Origin: Solibacillus sp. FSL W7-1436
GTDB taxonomy: Bacteria; Bacillota; Bacilli; Bacillales_A; Planococcaceae
Direction: 5' to 3'
Assembly (NCBI RefSeq): GCF_038007305.1
Contig: NZ_JBBOWV010000001.1
Coordinates: 62,001 to 126,000 of the forward strand
DNA length: 64,000 bases
Part shown: one piece after another, positions 18,248 through 29,323 of the stretch
How positions within the stretch are numbered: position 1 is the first letter of the stretch
Layout: each line of letters opens with the position of its first letter
The notes under the pieces: generated by a model
Databases searched by the model: none
Seen by the model: the letters and a program-made list of their open reading frames with translations, nothing else
What the model was told of the DNA's origin: nothing
Position numbers and translations under genes: made by a program

Positions 18248-19537
18248 TTATCTCGCTAATTTTTCAAAGACATTATGGAATGCCTGAACTGTTTTTGCGA
18301 TATGTTCTTCTGTATGCGCAGTTGAAATAAATAATCCTTCAAATTGTGATGGCGGCAGGAAAATTCCTTCTTCGGCCATTAGCTTGAAGTATTCTGCAAA
18401 CAGCTCTAAATCCGAACTTTTCGCCGATTCAAAATCGATAACATCTTCGTTCGTGAAGAAGAAACCAATCATCGACCCTGCACGATTTACTGTATGCGGA
18501 ATATTGTATTTCGTCGCTGCCGCACGGAAACCTTCTTCCAACTGATCTCCCAGTTTGCGGAAGTATTCATATGAGTCTTTGTTCAGACGGCTTAATGTTT
18601 CATAGCCGGCTGTCATCGCTAACGGGTTACCTGATAATGTACCTGCCTGGTAAATAGGACCCGCCGGAGCGATTTTCTCCATAATTTCGCGCTTTCCGCC
18701 AAATGCACCAACCGGTAAACCTCCACCGATTACTTTGCCTAAACAAGTAAGGTCAGGTTTAATTCCGTAATATTCCTGGGCACAGCCATAGTCTACACGG
18801 AATCCTGTCATAACTTCATCGAAAATTAAAACCGTTCCATTTTCTTCTGTCAGTTTACGCAACCCTTCAAGGAAACCTGGCTGTGGTGGAACAACACCCA
18901 TATTTCCGGCAACCGGTTCTAAAATAACTGCAGCTAAATCAGCGCCGAATTTTTCGAATACTAATTTTGCAGATTCCAGATCATTATAAGCAACCGTTAA
19001 TGTGTTTTTGGCAATATCGGCCGGAACACCCGGTGAGTCCGGTAAACCAAGTGTCGCTACACCTGAACCTGCTTTAATGAGCAGTGAATCCCCATGACCA
19101 TGGTATGAACCTTCAAATTTCAAAATTTTGTCACGCCCAGTAAATCCACGCGCTAAGCGTAGTGCAGACATTGTTGCTTCTGTACCTGATGATACAAAAC
19201 GAATCATTTCCACTGATGGCAAACGGTCCATTACAAGCTTTGCCAATTTGTTTTCTGAAACAGTAGGGGCACCGAATGACGCACCTTTAGCTGCCTGATC
19301 CTGAATAGCCGAAACAACTTCCGGGTGTGCATGTCCTAAAATTAAAGGACCCCATGATAAAACATAGTCAATATATTCATTGCCATCAATGTCTTTAATT
19401 ACTGCACCTTTGCCCGAATCCATAAATATCGGATCCAAGTTTACTGATTTAAATGCTCGTACTGGAGAGTTTACTCCGCCTGGCATTAAATCAACCGCTT
19501 CTGTAAATGCTGCTTTTGACTTTTCGTAACTACGCAT
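18248..19537 (-). CDS. hemL: Glutamate-1-semialdehyde 2,1-aminomutase
   Basis: PLP enzyme converting glutamate-1-semialdehyde to 5-aminolevulinate, step two of C5-pathway haem synthesis. The 429-aa product has the N-terminal [12 protein letters not shown] signature and YHGHGDS. The PLP aspartate lies in [11 protein letters not shown] and the Schiff-base lysine in [16 protein letters not shown] near residue 265. ATG 19537 has GGAGG 9 bases upstream; the longer open frame to 19576 lies inside hemB. It is the last gene of hemAXCDBL. Confidence 0.97.
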   Translation of the reverse strand: MRSYEKSKAAFTEAVDLMPGGVNSPVRAFKSVNLDPIFMDSGKGAVIKDIDGNEYIDYVLSWGPLILGHAHPEVVSAIQDQAAKGASFGAPTVSENKLAKLVMDRLPSVEMIRFVSSGTEATMSALRLARGFTGRDKILKFEGSYHGHGDSLLIKAGSGVATLGLPDSPGVPADIAKNTLTVAYNDLESAKLVFEKFGADLAAVILEPVAGNMGVVPPQPGFLEGLRKLTEENGTVLIFDEVMTGFRVDYGCAQEYYGIKPDLTCLGKVIGGGLPVGAFGGKREIMEKIAPAGPIYQAGTLSGNPLAMTAGYETLSRLNKDSYEYFRKLGDQLEEGFRAAATKYNIPHTVNRAGSMIGFFFTNEDVIDFESAKSSDLELFAEYFKLMAEEGIFLPPSQFEGLFISTAHTEEHIAKTVQAFHNVFEKLAR

Positions 19538-19538
19538 A

Positions 19539-20519
19539 TTATTTTTCCTCCAACCAACGACAGACGTCTTTTGCATGATAAGTAATGATTAAATCCGAAC
19601 CTGCACGCTTCATACCTAATAATGTTTCCAGCACAACCGCTTTTTCATCGATCCAGCCATTTTGCGCAGCTGCTTTTACCATTGAATATTCGCCTGATAC
19701 ATTATACGCCACAACAGGTAACGGGAAGCTGTTTTTCACATCTCGGATAATATCCATATACGCTAATGCCGGTTTTACGATCAGGAAATCTGCACCTTCT
19801 TCAACGTCCGACGTTGCTTCGCGAATTGCTTCCATTCGATTGGAAGGATCCATTTGATATGTTTTGCGGTCACCGAACTGTGGTGCTCCTTCTGCCGCTT
19901 CACGGAATGGTCCGTAATAGCTTGAAGCATATTTTACCGCATAAGACATGATCGGAATATGCTGGAAGCCTGCTGAATCCAATCCAGCACGAATCGCCGT
20001 TACAAACCCGTCCATCATGTTCGATGGTGCAATGATATCGGCACCGGCTTTTGCTTGAGAAATCGCTGTACGCGCCAGCACATCAAGTGATGGATCATTC
20101 AAAACTTGATCGCCTTCAATGACACCACAATGCCCGTGGTCCGTAAATTCACATAAGCATGTATCTGCTACAACCAGAAGTTCGGGATGACGATCTTTTA
20201 TTAAACGTGTCGCTTCCTGTACGATTCCGTGATCATGGAAAGCACCGGTACCGACTGCATCCTTTTCTTTAGGAATTCCGAAAAGTAATACCGCACGAAT
20301 GCCCAAGTCTACAATTTCATCCACTTCAGCAGCCAAGTTATCCAAAGATAATTGGAACACGCCAGGCATTGAACTTACAGGGTTTTTAACATTTTCTCCT
20401 TCAATAATAAACAAAGGATAAATAAGGTCTTCTTTTTGCAGGTATGTTTCTTTTACGAGTGCACGCATCGCTGCATTTTGACGTAAGCGACGGTGACGTT
20501 GGAAATATAGTTCTGTCAT
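19539..20519 (-). CDS. hemB: Delta-aminolevulinic acid dehydratase (porphobilinogen synthase)
   Basis: Condenses two 5-aminolevulinate molecules into porphobilinogen. The 326-aa product carries the cysteine-rich zinc site [14 protein letters not shown] near residue 120, APSNMMDG near 165 and the two active-site lysines ([16 protein letters not shown] and [12 protein letters not shown]). The zinc-ligand cysteines suggest a zinc-dependent rather than magnesium-dependent enzyme. Its ATG overlaps the hemD stop by four bases (ATGA), so the genes are translationally coupled. Confidence 0.97.
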   Translation of the reverse strand: MTELYFQRHRRLRQNAAMRALVKETYLQKEDLIYPLFIIEGENVKNPVSSMPGVFQLSLDNLAAEVDEIVDLGIRAVLLFGIPKEKDAVGTGAFHDHGIVQEATRLIKDRHPELLVVADTCLCEFTDHGHCGVIEGDQVLNDPSLDVLARTAISQAKAGADIIAPSNMMDGFVTAIRAGLDSAGFQHIPIMSYAVKYASSYYGPFREAAEGAPQFGDRKTYQMDPSNRMEAIREATSDVEEGADFLIVKPALAYMDIIRDVKNSFPLPVVAYNVSGEYSMVKAAAQNGWIDEKAVVLETLLGMKRAGSDLIITYHAKDVCRWLEEK

Positions 20520-21259
20520 TTTGTCTGTTCCTCCAGGATGAGCTGTTCGATTACAGCTTGCATCGTATAGATTTTCGGTTGCACAATTGGCTGAACTCCG
20601 TATTTTTCAAGAGCTGCTGTTGTTACATGGCCAATCGACGCAAATTTTACATTTTGCCAGTCTATATGCGGCACAATGTGCTCAGCATAAATTTCTACCG
20701 CAGAAGGACTGGCGAATATTACAATCGGATGTTTTTCTGTCTGCAGGCACTGCGTTAACTGCGAAAAATACTTTTTGCACGGACGTGTTTCATAAACGGT
20801 CCATTCATCCGCTCCAGTACCTTCATGAATTGTCTTTTTCGCCTTCGATCCGCGTACAAATAATGCACGTTCACCCGGTTTCATCGAAAATTCCTTCACG
20901 AATACATCAGCACTGTAAACAGTTGGCATAAAGTGAATTTCATAGCCTTGTTCCTGCAATAAAGCAGCTGTCTTTTCACCGACAGCCGCAATTTTCATTG
21001 GTTCAGGAATGGTCTGTTCATGCCGTCTACATTTATCGATAAAGCTTTTCACCGCATTTTGGCTCGTAAAAATGAGCCACTCATATGCAGGTAATTCACG
21101 AAAATAGTATTCATCTTCCTTAGAAACCTTTTCCACAGTTTCGATTAATGGATAATTATAAACTTTCCCGTCATGTTGCTCAATCAATTGCTCTACAGAT
21201 CTTACAACCGCCGAGCCTGTAATAATCAATGTTTTTCCTAAGAGTTCATTACTCGGCAT
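20516..21259 (-). CDS. hemD: Uroporphyrinogen-III synthase
   Basis: Cyclises hydroxymethylbilane with inversion of ring D to give uroporphyrinogen III. The 247-aa sequence shows the two-domain HEM4 pattern: an N-terminal [20 protein letters not shown] near residue 70, [18 protein letters not shown] near 92 and the C-terminal [17 protein letters not shown]. The family is poorly conserved in sequence, but motif order and position between hemC and hemB make the call firm. It overlaps hemC by 11 bases. Confidence 0.94.
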   Translation of the reverse strand: MPSNELLGKTLIITGSAVVRSVEQLIEQHDGKVYNYPLIETVEKVSKEDEYYFRELPAYEWLIFTSQNAVKSFIDKCRRHEQTIPEPMKIAAVGEKTAALLQEQGYEIHFMPTVYSADVFVKEFSMKPGERALFVRGSKAKKTIHEGTGADEWTVYETRPCKKYFSQLTQCLQTEKHPIVIFASPSAVEIYAEHIVPHIDWQNVKFASIGHVTTAALEKYGVQPIVQPKIYTMQAVIEQLILEEQTK

Positions 21260-22181
21260 CTAACTCAGCCTTTACTTTTTGAATTAAGTCAAAGGCACCT
21301 TGCTCAGTTAATTTTGCGGCAACTGCTTTACCAACTGCATCCGCGTCAGTTCCTGTCAATGTTTCCTTATACGTTACAGAAGCATCCGGAGCCGCCACTA
21401 AACCTGTTAATGTAATTTGGTCACCATCTACTGTTGCATAGCCGGCAATCGGAACTTGGCAGCCACCATCCATCGCAGCTAAAAACGAACGCTCGGCATG
21501 TGCTGTAGCCCATGTTGTGGCATCTGTTAATTTCGCCAGTTGCTCAAGCAGCTCCGCATCATCCGCGCGGCATTCAATCCCTAATGAACCTTGTGCAACA
21601 GCTGGAAGGCAAATATCAGTATCTAAGTATTCCGTTACAACATCATCGCTCCAGCCAAGTCGTTTCAGCCCTGCTGCCGCTAAAATAATCGCATCGAAAT
21701 CTTCTGTTTCCAGTTTTTTCAGACGTGTATCGACATTTCCTCGAATCCATTTAATTTCAAGATCCGGACGTGCCTGTAATAATTGTGCGCTGCGACGTAA
21801 TGAACTTGTACCGACGATTGCACCTTTTGGCAAATCGGCAAATTTCACATGACCATTTGAAATAAAGGCATCACGGGCATCTTCTCGTGGAGGAATACAG
21901 CCAATGATCAGCCCTTCAGGTAATACTGCAGGCATATCTTTCATCGAATGCACAGCAAAGTCGATTTCTTTATCATATAGAGCTTGTTCGATTTCCTTAA
22001 CGAATAGACCTTTACCGCCAACTTTAGAAAGCTGTACATCTAAGATGCGGTCACCTTTTGTTACAATTTCCTTGATTTCGAAATCAAATGGTACGCCAGC
22101 TTCTTTCAACTCATTAATAAACCAGTTTGTTTGTGTTAATGCCAATTTACTTTTTCGAGATCCTACAATAATTTTTCTCAC
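21249..22181 (-). CDS. hemC: Porphobilinogen deaminase (hydroxymethylbilane synthase)
   Basis: Polymerises four porphobilinogens using a covalently bound dipyrromethane cofactor. The 310-aa sequence begins [17 protein letters not shown] and has [14 protein letters not shown] near residue 80. It also has [12 protein letters not shown] near 125, and [13 protein letters not shown] near 240, whose Cys holds the cofactor. The start codon is GTG with CGGAG 4 bases upstream. Confidence 0.97.
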   Translation of the reverse strand: MRKIIVGSRKSKLALTQTNWFINELKEAGVPFDFEIKEIVTKGDRILDVQLSKVGGKGLFVKEIEQALYDKEIDFAVHSMKDMPAVLPEGLIIGCIPPREDARDAFISNGHVKFADLPKGAIVGTSSLRRSAQLLQARPDLEIKWIRGNVDTRLKKLETEDFDAIILAAAGLKRLGWSDDVVTEYLDTDICLPAVAQGSLGIECRADDAELLEQLAKLTDATTWATAHAERSFLAAMDGGCQVPIAGYATVDGDQITLTGLVAAPDASVTYKETLTGTDADAVGKAVAAKLTEQGAFDLIQKVKAELDAE

Positions 22182-22204
22182 GTTACTCCGACCTTTCTAT
22201 TCTG

Positions 22205-23032
22205 CTAAACCCACAGATGGAAATTTGATAGTTTGCTGCCGAGGAAGAAATTAATGACAACGAGCAAAAATAAATAAATATGCACCTGTGCATATACCAT
22301 GCCGATTAATTTCCCTTTTCGATGCAGCAAAAAAATAATTAAGTAAACAATCGATACGATAAACGAGCCTAAAATTTTCACATCGAAAACGGAAACATTC
22401 TCCAATGTTAGAAATGCCCATTCCAACCCTAATATTAAACTTATTAATAGCAATGGAATACCAATAATGGTCGATAAATTAATCCACTTAACCATTTGCT
22501 GTAAACTTGGCAACCGTGACCATAAATTCGTTAACTTTTTTTGCTTTAATATGCGATATAAAATTAAATACAGCAGCGAGAAGACAAACGCAACCGAAAA
22601 AGCGGCGTATGACACAATCGCAAAACTAATATGGATTAACAGCATTTCCGAAACTAATGAATTACCGACAATCTGATCATTCGTTTCCGGTGCAAATAAA
22701 TGAATTGTCATAAATACAAAGCTCAATACATTAATAAAAAACACCGGTAAATCAACCCGTACAATACAATGCAGGACGATTGAAAGTGTCGTTAAGAGCC
22801 ATGCATAAAAGAATACCCCTTCATACAATGACAATATCGGAAATCGTTTCGTTTCAATGATAAATAAGACAATAAATAGAGTTTGCAACACCCAGACGAT
22901 GGAAACAAACCAGAAGGCTGCACGTCTGAATTTTATATTTTTATAAAGGTAGTCTGTAAAATAAAGTACGATACAGAGCCCATAGAGAATGATCATGAGC
23001 TCGTATAATCTTGTCATTACCATTTCTGTCAT
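22205..23032 (-). CDS. hemX: HemX, haem-operon membrane protein (CcsA-like)
   Basis: A polytopic membrane protein of 275 aa with about eight hydrophobic helices. It belongs to the cytochrome c assembly/CcsA-like superfamily and matches the length of B. subtilis HemX (about 276). In B. subtilis HemX lowers the cellular amount of glutamyl-tRNA reductase HemA. ATG 23032 is chosen with AGGAG 9 bases upstream; a GTG at 23038 is too close to the site. A strong terminator-like hairpin separates it from hemA. Confidence 0.9.
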   Translation of the reverse strand: MTEMVMTRLYELMIILYGLCIVLYFTDYLYKNIKFRRAAFWFVSIVWVLQTLFIVLFIIETKRFPILSLYEGVFFYAWLLTTLSIVLHCIVRVDLPVFFINVLSFVFMTIHLFAPETNDQIVGNSLVSEMLLIHISFAIVSYAAFSVAFVFSLLYLILYRILKQKKLTNLWSRLPSLQQMVKWINLSTIIGIPLLLISLILGLEWAFLTLENVSVFDVKILGSFIVSIVYLIIFLLHRKGKLIGMVYAQVHIYLFLLVVINFFLGSKLSNFHLWV

Positions 23033-23065
23033 ATGCACCTTCTCCTGATGGAAACTTACTAAAAA

Positions 23066-23113
23066 AAGCGCTTTCGCTATCTATAATTTTACCATATAGA
23101 TACGAAAACGCTT
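23066..23113 (-). terminator. Strong terminator-like hairpin between hemA and hemX
   Basis: The minus strand forms a stem of about 19 bp (left arm AAGCGTTTTCGTATCTATA, right arm TATAGATAGCGAAAGCGCTT, one bulge and two G-T pairs) followed by TTTTTTT. It stands inside what is normally one hem operon, so it may cause partial termination after hemA. Confidence 0.85.
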
Positions 23114-23171
23114 ATGATTTATTTGAATAAAGTGCTTCAATAAGGCTCAATGTCTATTGGCTATTGTTCAA

Positions 23172-24527
23172 TTAATATGAGAAACCCGGTTTTAAAGTTC
23201 CCTCTTTTGCTGTTTCAACGCTTTTTACTTCCGGGCGCAATTGCTGTACTTCCTGCTGCACTTCGTCTTCAATACCGAAGATTTGCTGGAATAATGCAAG
23301 CTGCGCTTCCGCATTTTTCTCGTTCGCAAGTTCTTTTGCTTGCAGAATCGGCGTTTTCAATAGCTGATTAATAATCGATTTTGTATGCTTGTTTAAAATT
23401 TTGCGTTCACGCTCTGTTAAATTCGGCATTTTGTTTTCGATACTGATCATTGTTTCTTCTTGAATAGATGCTGCTTTTTTGCGCAATGCAGAAATAACAG
23501 GTACGACACCAAGTGTATTAAACCAATCTTTAAATTGAATAATTTCCTCTTGGATCATCGACGTAATCTCATTTGCCGCACGTTCACGCTCAGCCAGGTT
23601 TGCTTGTACAATTCCTTGAAGATCATCAATATCGTACAGGAATATATTTGGCACATCGCCGATACGCGGATCTAAATCACGCGGTACCGCAATGTCAACC
23701 ATGAATAACGGATCACCTTTACGGAATTTCGCTACATCTTTCATCAAGTCATAATCGATGACATAGTCTGTTGCCCCGGTTGAACTGATTAAAATATCCG
23801 CTTCAAGCAGTGTACATTGCAGTTCATTCATTGCTTTCGCATCTCCATCAAACTTCGATGCCAAGTTTTGAGCTTTTTCAAATGTACGGTTAATCACCGT
23901 TACTTTTCCTACACCATTTCCGTATAGGTTTTGAATTGCAAGCTCACCCATTTTACCGGCACCTAAAATGGCTACATGCTTGTCTTTTAAAGAACCAAAG
24001 ATTTTTTTGGCAAGCTCCACGGCAGCATAAGATACTGAAACTGCATTTTCCCCGATAGCGGTATCGTTATGGGCACGTTTTGCGAATGTTACGGCCTGTT
24101 TAAATAATTGGTTGTACACTGTACCAGTTGTGCCAATTTCCTGACCTTGTAAAAAACTTTTCTTTACTTGTCCCAAAATTTGCGTTTCCCCAAGCACCAT
24201 GGAATCAATACCAGCCGTTACACGGAATAAATGGTTCAATGACTCATCTTCTTCACGGATGAATAAGTGATCTTCAAACTGTTCCATCGGTATGTTAAAC
24301 CAGTTCGCCAAAAATTGTTTAATATAATAGCGACCAGTGTGTAATTGATCAACAACCGCATAAATTTCAGTACGGTTACAAGTAGAGATTATTACATTTT
24401 CCAATATGCTTTTTTGCTTTTGCAGCGCTTCCATAGCATTCGGAAGATCCGATTCGATAAACGAGAGCTTTTCACGAATTTCTACTGGCGCTGTTTTATA
24501 ATTCAGGCCTACTACTAATGTATGCAT
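23172..24527 (-). CDS. hemA: Glutamyl-tRNA reductase
   Basis: NADPH-dependent reduction of glutamyl-tRNA to glutamate-1-semialdehyde, the committed step of haem synthesis in this C5 pathway. The 451-aa sequence starts [21 protein letters not shown]. It has the catalytic cysteine in [12 protein letters not shown] near residue 50, [11 protein letters not shown] near 115 and the NADPH motif ILGAGKMGE near 188. A long C-terminal dimerisation helix follows. ATG 24527 is preferred over an upstream frame extension, as it matches the family N-terminus and GAGGTG lies 9 bases upstream. Confidence 0.97.
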   Translation of the reverse strand: MHTLVVGLNYKTAPVEIREKLSFIESDLPNAMEALQKQKSILENVIISTCNRTEIYAVVDQLHTGRYYIKQFLANWFNIPMEQFEDHLFIREEDESLNHLFRVTAGIDSMVLGETQILGQVKKSFLQGQEIGTTGTVYNQLFKQAVTFAKRAHNDTAIGENAVSVSYAAVELAKKIFGSLKDKHVAILGAGKMGELAIQNLYGNGVGKVTVINRTFEKAQNLASKFDGDAKAMNELQCTLLEADILISSTGATDYVIDYDLMKDVAKFRKGDPLFMVDIAVPRDLDPRIGDVPNIFLYDIDDLQGIVQANLAERERAANEITSMIQEEIIQFKDWFNTLGVVPVISALRKKAASIQEETMISIENKMPNLTERERKILNKHTKSIINQLLKTPILQAKELANEKNAEAQLALFQQIFGIEDEVQQEVQQLRPEVKSVETAKEGTLKPGFSY

Positions 24528-24842
24528 GAACCCCCACACCTCACACGTTCTAATTCATAGATTTTATTGTAACATAATGACAGCATGATTCCAGTTTAGT
24601 TTGTGAACATGCTTTGAAAATATATACTAAACCTACTTAATTAAATCCTAAAACAACTTTTAAATTGTCCGTAAATGTTTAAACCTTTGTATCTATACCC
24701 TAACTCCAGAAAAATACATCTTGTCACATTAAAGTGCAAGATGAAGTATATTCGGAAGAGAAAGTTGAATTGTTAAATTAGAATTATTCTAATGTAAGTT
24801 TAACAAAGTTCGACACAGATTTCAATCATTGAAACCAAAAAA
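24528..24842. other. Non-coding stretch upstream of hemA
   Basis: AT-rich, no credible gene. On the minus strand a TACAAT about 55 bases before hemA, with TGGAAT 17 bases further upstream, is a possible weak promoter. No PerR-type palindrome was recognised by eye. Confidence 0.4.
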
Positions 24843-24867
24843 GAAGCTCACTTTATGAGTGAGCCTC
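24843..24867 (-). terminator. Intrinsic terminator after the SLH/vWA gene
   Basis: The minus strand shows a 10-bp stem (GAGGCTCACT / AGTGAGCTTC) with a 5-nt loop followed by TTTTTT. It ends the three-gene surface-protein transcript just before hemA. Confidence 0.85.
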
Positions 24868-24874
24868 TATTTTG

Positions 24875-27835
24875 TCACATATTATGAATTTTAGTCCCGA
24901 TGATGTTTCCTGATACATCAATTGCCTGGAATTCTACCTCTGCATATAAATCGAATTCCGGGAACTCATAAAGATTCGGTCGATGCATATAGCGCGATGA
25001 ACCTCTTGCCGGCAAATCGTATTTAACATCGCCATTCGGGGAAATAAATACAACGCGTACACCTTTTACATTGTCGCATCCTGTATTCACATCTGCCAAA
25101 ATCGTTACTTTTGATGTTTCGATACGCACCTCGGTATTGTTAAAGATTGTATCCCCTACTAGACAGCTGTTGTTCATAACAGGTGTTTTACATAAAATCG
25201 TTGTAATGATCGCCTGCAAAGAGCTGTGCAAGTTTTCTATCGATGTAATATTTTGATATGTGCCATTTGTTTCGGATGAAATGTCTTTCAACAGTTTTTC
25301 ATTTACCGCTGTATATGATCCAACCGAAACAGTATGGATGGCAATGCCTTTCTTTTTGGCATCATTCAGCACTTTATCGAGTCCGTTACTGTTTGAATAA
25401 CCGTCAGTCACAAGGACAATGGCTTTACTTGTATACTGGTTTGTCGTGAAATTACTGATAGCTGTTTCAAGAGCTTTTACAATATTTGTCGACCGGTTTT
25501 CATTTTGATACGTTAGTAAGCTGCCAATACTTGAAACGTCTTCCGCTTCACCTTTTGCTTCATAAGTTGGACGATTATTAAAACGGTATACATGACTTGG
25601 GTTTGCCCCGATTTGTTTGATCGTTTGCTTCACTTTATTCGCTGTATAATTTTTTGCATCCCGCACTTTCATCGAGCCTGAGTGGTCCACGACGAACATC
25701 ACTTCTGATTCCACGGAACATAAATTGTTTCCATAGCGCGGATTGGCAAAAATCTGTTCAGACACCGTTGTATTTTTCAGACTTTGCACAACTTTATCAT
25801 AACGCGGATCCAAATCGATCAAGCGTGCCTTAACCTGTGATTTGCCATATAAAATATCATCAAAGTATACGACAGCAGATCCTCGGCTGCCTGTGCCGTT
25901 ATTATAGTCTTTCGTATTTGTATCAAATGATACGACACGTGTTTTGCCGTTAAATGTAACTTCCACTGTTCCTTTATAGTCGGTAATAATTACCCCGCCT
26001 GGTGCGACAAGGTTTACGATTACCTTTGTATAACGGTCCATGCCATCCGGGCGTTGCTGCAGTTCTTTTCCTGCAAGCAATACTTTAACTTTCGCAGCGG
26101 CACCCTCCAGCTTACCGATAAGGTCCGCATAATTTTTTCGCAATAAGTTTTTGTCGATTTGGCCTAAGCGATCATACATCGCTTTAATGACTTCAACCGA
26201 TTCTTCATGTGCTAATGTCACCTGGTCGGCGATCGGTAAAAACTTGTCTGTTAAATAAATAATGACCGCATGGAGCATCGAATCGAATGCTTCGGTATCT
26301 TCTTCACTCATAACACCTTGCAAATCATATGTGGCACGTCCCTCATTGTTGACCGTGTACATGACTTTAGCATTACCGAGACCACCCCAAGCAGACTCCT
26401 CTTTTGGTCCTTCAATCATATAGTCGAGAATTTGTTCAAACAGCCAAACCGAAATAATTTGACCTTCAAGCTTCAGATCCGCATTCCCGTACTGTATTTC
26501 GCTGGAAGTAACCTGGCCTTGTGTCAGTTTCCCGTCAGCAGTTGTATAGTTCTCCCATTTAGACCCTGTCATCACTTTTAAATCAGGATCGTAATCCGTA
26601 ATTGTAATAATCCCGTTTTGTGTATATGGTACTGTCGTTGTCCCAACAACACCCTGAGGTAATACAGGTAATGGTCGTACCCCGGGATCAACCGTTCCGC
26701 CATTCCATTCTGTCTGCTCCGGATCAAACACTTCATAAGTAATACGAAGTTCCGCTTTTGGCACATAACGGACAGACGCTTCAATGACCTGATTTTTGTA
26801 TGTGTAATACTTTTCTGATGGGTTAACCATCTCGAAGCGGATTGTATCGACTACTGACTTTGTTAAAGCAGGAGCCGTTACATATACGCTAAGCTGTGGA
26901 CCATCAGTATAAACCGTTGTTGATTGGCCGCTTGTACTTGTATTCGTTTCGGATATTTTTGCTCCGGCTTTTGAAGTCACTTTAAATGCCAATGATTCAT
27001 CATATGAAATGTCATTGCCGTAGCTATCACGCAAATCGATAGTAATTAAAGTTGAATCAACGCCGTTTGCTGTTAGCTCTTCGTTTTCTACATTAATCTT
27101 TTTTACCGCTTTATAAACATCCGGACGTGTCGCTTTATCATCCGTGTTTTTACCTGGTGTTGTCGGAATCGTCACAGTTCCGTTCTTACTCTCAACAAAG
27201 TTCACCGGCAACGTGATTTTATTATTGTCTTTGCCTAACGGATTACTTGTCAGACCTTCGATTGCCAATTTTCCTTGCTGATTGATGCGGTACATGAAGA
27301 CCGCCATATCACCGCGGTTAATATTGCGTGTCGGTTTATAGTCTTCATATGTGCGTTTTCCGGTTGTACCTGTTGTAATTTCGTTCATATATAAATATTT
27401 GACAGCCTGGATCTCGGATAAATCAAGACCATTTACCGCCGCATAAAGCCTTGCAAAGTGGCCCCGTGAAATATTGGCATTGCGCTTTGATTTATTATTC
27501 ACGCCATAGAGCGGAATATTCAAATCGCCATAATACTCATAGAGCATATCTTTATCATTTGTATTGAAATGATAGTTTTTGTCCATCTTCGCTAAAAACT
27601 GCAGCATCTGCCATTCCATTACAAGTGTCCCGGACTGAAACTTATTGCCTTTATACAACTGCAAATAATCATTATCGATCGTCCACTTGGCTGCTTTATA
27701 TTTCGAATTTTTTTTCGATATATCCGAAATTTGCTTGCTTGCGGCCTCCGTTTCCGTAGCACCGAACGGAAATACGACGGAAAATACCAGAAGGCAACTG
27801 AGCAGCAAGGCCAATAGTTTTTTCATTTTACTCAT
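24875..27835 (-). CDS. Secreted SLH-domain protein with von Willebrand factor A domain
   Basis: A 986-aa surface protein. Residues 1-32 are a signal peptide (KKLLALLLSCLLVFSVVFPFG, then EA at the likely cleavage site). Residues about 40-200 hold SLH-like repeats with the RGHFARLYAAVNGL and RGDMAVFMYRI signatures, predicted to bind pyruvylated secondary wall polymer. About 240-345 resembles an invasin-type Ig domain (ANGVDSTLITIDLRDSYGN). A middle region is unassigned. About 710-880 is a vWA domain with a MIDAS motif (DHSGSM) and VTDGYSNSNG. ATG 27835 has AGGGG 8 bases upstream. It is the last gene of a three-gene module; a role in surface adhesion or protein display is inferred. Confidence 0.88.
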   Translation of the reverse strand: MSKMKKLLALLLSCLLVFSVVFPFGATETEAASKQISDISKKNSKYKAAKWTIDNDYLQLYKGNKFQSGTLVMEWQMLQFLAKMDKNYHFNTNDKDMLYEYYGDLNIPLYGVNNKSKRNANISRGHFARLYAAVNGLDLSEIQAVKYLYMNEITTGTTGKRTYEDYKPTRNINRGDMAVFMYRINQQGKLAIEGLTSNPLGKDNNKITLPVNFVESKNGTVTIPTTPGKNTDDKATRPDVYKAVKKINVENEELTANGVDSTLITIDLRDSYGNDISYDESLAFKVTSKAGAKISETNTSTSGQSTTVYTDGPQLSVYVTAPALTKSVVDTIRFEMVNPSEKYYTYKNQVIEASVRYVPKAELRITYEVFDPEQTEWNGGTVDPGVRPLPVLPQGVVGTTTVPYTQNGIITITDYDPDLKVMTGSKWENYTTADGKLTQGQVTSSEIQYGNADLKLEGQIISVWLFEQILDYMIEGPKEESAWGGLGNAKVMYTVNNEGRATYDLQGVMSEEDTEAFDSMLHAVIIYLTDKFLPIADQVTLAHEESVEVIKAMYDRLGQIDKNLLRKNYADLIGKLEGAAAKVKVLLAGKELQQRPDGMDRYTKVIVNLVAPGGVIITDYKGTVEVTFNGKTRVVSFDTNTKDYNNGTGSRGSAVVYFDDILYGKSQVKARLIDLDPRYDKVVQSLKNTTVSEQIFANPRYGNNLCSVESEVMFVVDHSGSMKVRDAKNYTANKVKQTIKQIGANPSHVYRFNNRPTYEAKGEAEDVSSIGSLLTYQNENRSTNIVKALETAISNFTTNQYTSKAIVLVTDGYSNSNGLDKVLNDAKKKGIAIHTVSVGSYTAVNEKLLKDISSETNGTYQNITSIENLHSSLQAIITTILCKTPVMNNSCLVGDTIFNNTEVRIETSKVTILADVNTGCDNVKGVRVVFISPNGDVKYDLPARGSSRYMHRPNLYEFPEFDLYAEVEFQAIDVSGNIIGTKIHNM

Positions 27836-27847
27836 GTTTGCAACCCC

Positions 27848-29281
27848 TTAGTTAAAGAACAGAATATTGTCTCGGTAATTCTCTTTTAAATCTGTTTCCA
27901 AGTAACGTAAAAATCGTTCAATGATTGCGGAAGATTGTGCACGTGTCAGCGTTCCTTTCGGATTGAAATAACCGTCGCTGCCTGACATTAGCCCTAACTG
28001 TGTTGCGACATAAATTGCATCGCGTGCATAATCCGTAATTCTGTAATCATCTTTATAGTCTGTTGTATAGCCCGGTTCAGGTGCTTTTCCTTCCAGCCCA
28101 AGTGCACGCACTAAAATTGTCGCTGCCTGCTGACGTGTTAAAAAACCGTCGGGATCAAATGTCGTCGGATTTTTTCCTTTAATAACTCCTTTATCAACGG
28201 TTGCCACCAGGTAATTGTAGTCTTTCACTGTGCGCTTCACGTCTTTAAAAATAGAGGGCTGAGTCTTTTGGCGGTTTGTTTCTTCCAATACACGCAGGTC
28301 AATTGCTTTACCAACAGCAACTGCAAAATCATAGCGCTGTACGGGAGTATTTGGTGAATAGAAGTTTGATTGATCATCCAATATGCCAAGTGAGTACAAT
28401 TTTTCAATTTGCTCACGTGCCCAGTTGGAAGATAAATCACGGAACTTAGGGATTTTCAGCATTTCCAGCTTCGGCATATAGTCGATATTGCTTGCGACCG
28501 TTCCTTCACTATCAGGTAAATCGTATTCATATTCCGATAGCGAATCGGCAGAGCTAATCGTTTTATAGTTGCCGTAAAAACTTGATAAAGATGCATCATT
28601 TTCGTTATATTCCAACGTACGTGATTTAGATGTCGATACTTTGTTTTTCACTGTACCGATTGTCCCATCATCAAATTCAATCTCGAAATCCGTAATCTGT
28701 GTTTCAGTTGCCCCCCAGAAGTTTTCATATCCTTCATGTCGGCTATCAGCATGTACCGTTATCGTTTTTGTAACAGCGTTCTTGCCTCGTCCTGTCGTTT
28801 CGGTATATGTTTTGCGGGCAATCGCATTGCCTGAATAATAGTCGGACGCCGGACGCTTGTCTGTAATCGTACTTTTGGAAAGCTGGTAATCCGCCAATGT
28901 AAATGTTCTGTCGCCAACTATAATTTTTTCGGTGAATTTTGTAACCTCACCCGTTGCAGAACTTTGCCCTACTTGGTCATAGTTTGTAACATCGTATGTA
29001 TACGTAAAATTCCGCGTCAGTTTTTCTCCATTTGGTCCAGCCAACGTAAACTTATATGTCTCTGTTAACTTGCCTTTAGATTCTCTCGTTGAAATCGTTG
29101 CGTTTTTATTTGTCCCCGTAAATTTAATCGGCTTTCCTGTTAAGAAAAAGTATTCTTCATACTCATATTCGTTTTTTATACCGCCTGTTAGATCAAGAGA
29201 TTGTGCGGAACCTGATGAAGGGAGCAGCATCAGAAAAAATGAGTATGCCAATAGGAAGGTGAAGCAAAGTTTTTTTCTCAC
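27848..29281 (-). CDS. Secreted protein with C-terminal SLH domains
   Basis: A 477-aa protein predicted from GTG 29281, which has GAGGG 8 bases upstream and leads straight into a signal peptide (RKKLCFTFLLAYSFFLMLLP, cleavage near SGSAQS). The open frame continues to 29347 but upstream codons do not look like a secreted N-terminus. The N-terminal two thirds are beta-rich, Thr/Tyr-rich and of unknown fold. The last roughly 170 residues contain three SLH repeats (SSNWAREQIEKLYSLGIL, RYDFAVAVGKAI, TRQQAATILVRALGL, TRAQSSAIIERFL). It is predicted to be anchored to the cell-wall polymer. It lies 12 bases before the vWA gene. Confidence 0.85.
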   Translation of the reverse strand: MRKKLCFTFLLAYSFFLMLLPSSGSAQSLDLTGGIKNEYEYEEYFFLTGKPIKFTGTNKNATISTRESKGKLTETYKFTLAGPNGEKLTRNFTYTYDVTNYDQVGQSSATGEVTKFTEKIIVGDRTFTLADYQLSKSTITDKRPASDYYSGNAIARKTYTETTGRGKNAVTKTITVHADSRHEGYENFWGATETQITDFEIEFDDGTIGTVKNKVSTSKSRTLEYNENDASLSSFYGNYKTISSADSLSEYEYDLPDSEGTVASNIDYMPKLEMLKIPKFRDLSSNWAREQIEKLYSLGILDDQSNFYSPNTPVQRYDFAVAVGKAIDLRVLEETNRQKTQPSIFKDVKRTVKDYNYLVATVDKGVIKGKNPTTFDPDGFLTRQQAATILVRALGLEGKAPEPGYTTDYKDDYRITDYARDAIYVATQLGLMSGSDGYFNPKGTLTRAQSSAIIERFLRYLETDLKENYRDNILFFN

Positions 29282-29323
29282 AAATTCGTCCCTCATTTCT
29301 TTAAAATCATTTGTGTTTAAATG

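Noticed and set aside
23061-23080. CcpA cre-like sequence (GAAAGCGCTTT) between hemA and hemX
   Set aside because: It is fully explained as one arm of the terminator hairpin; no promoter nearby.
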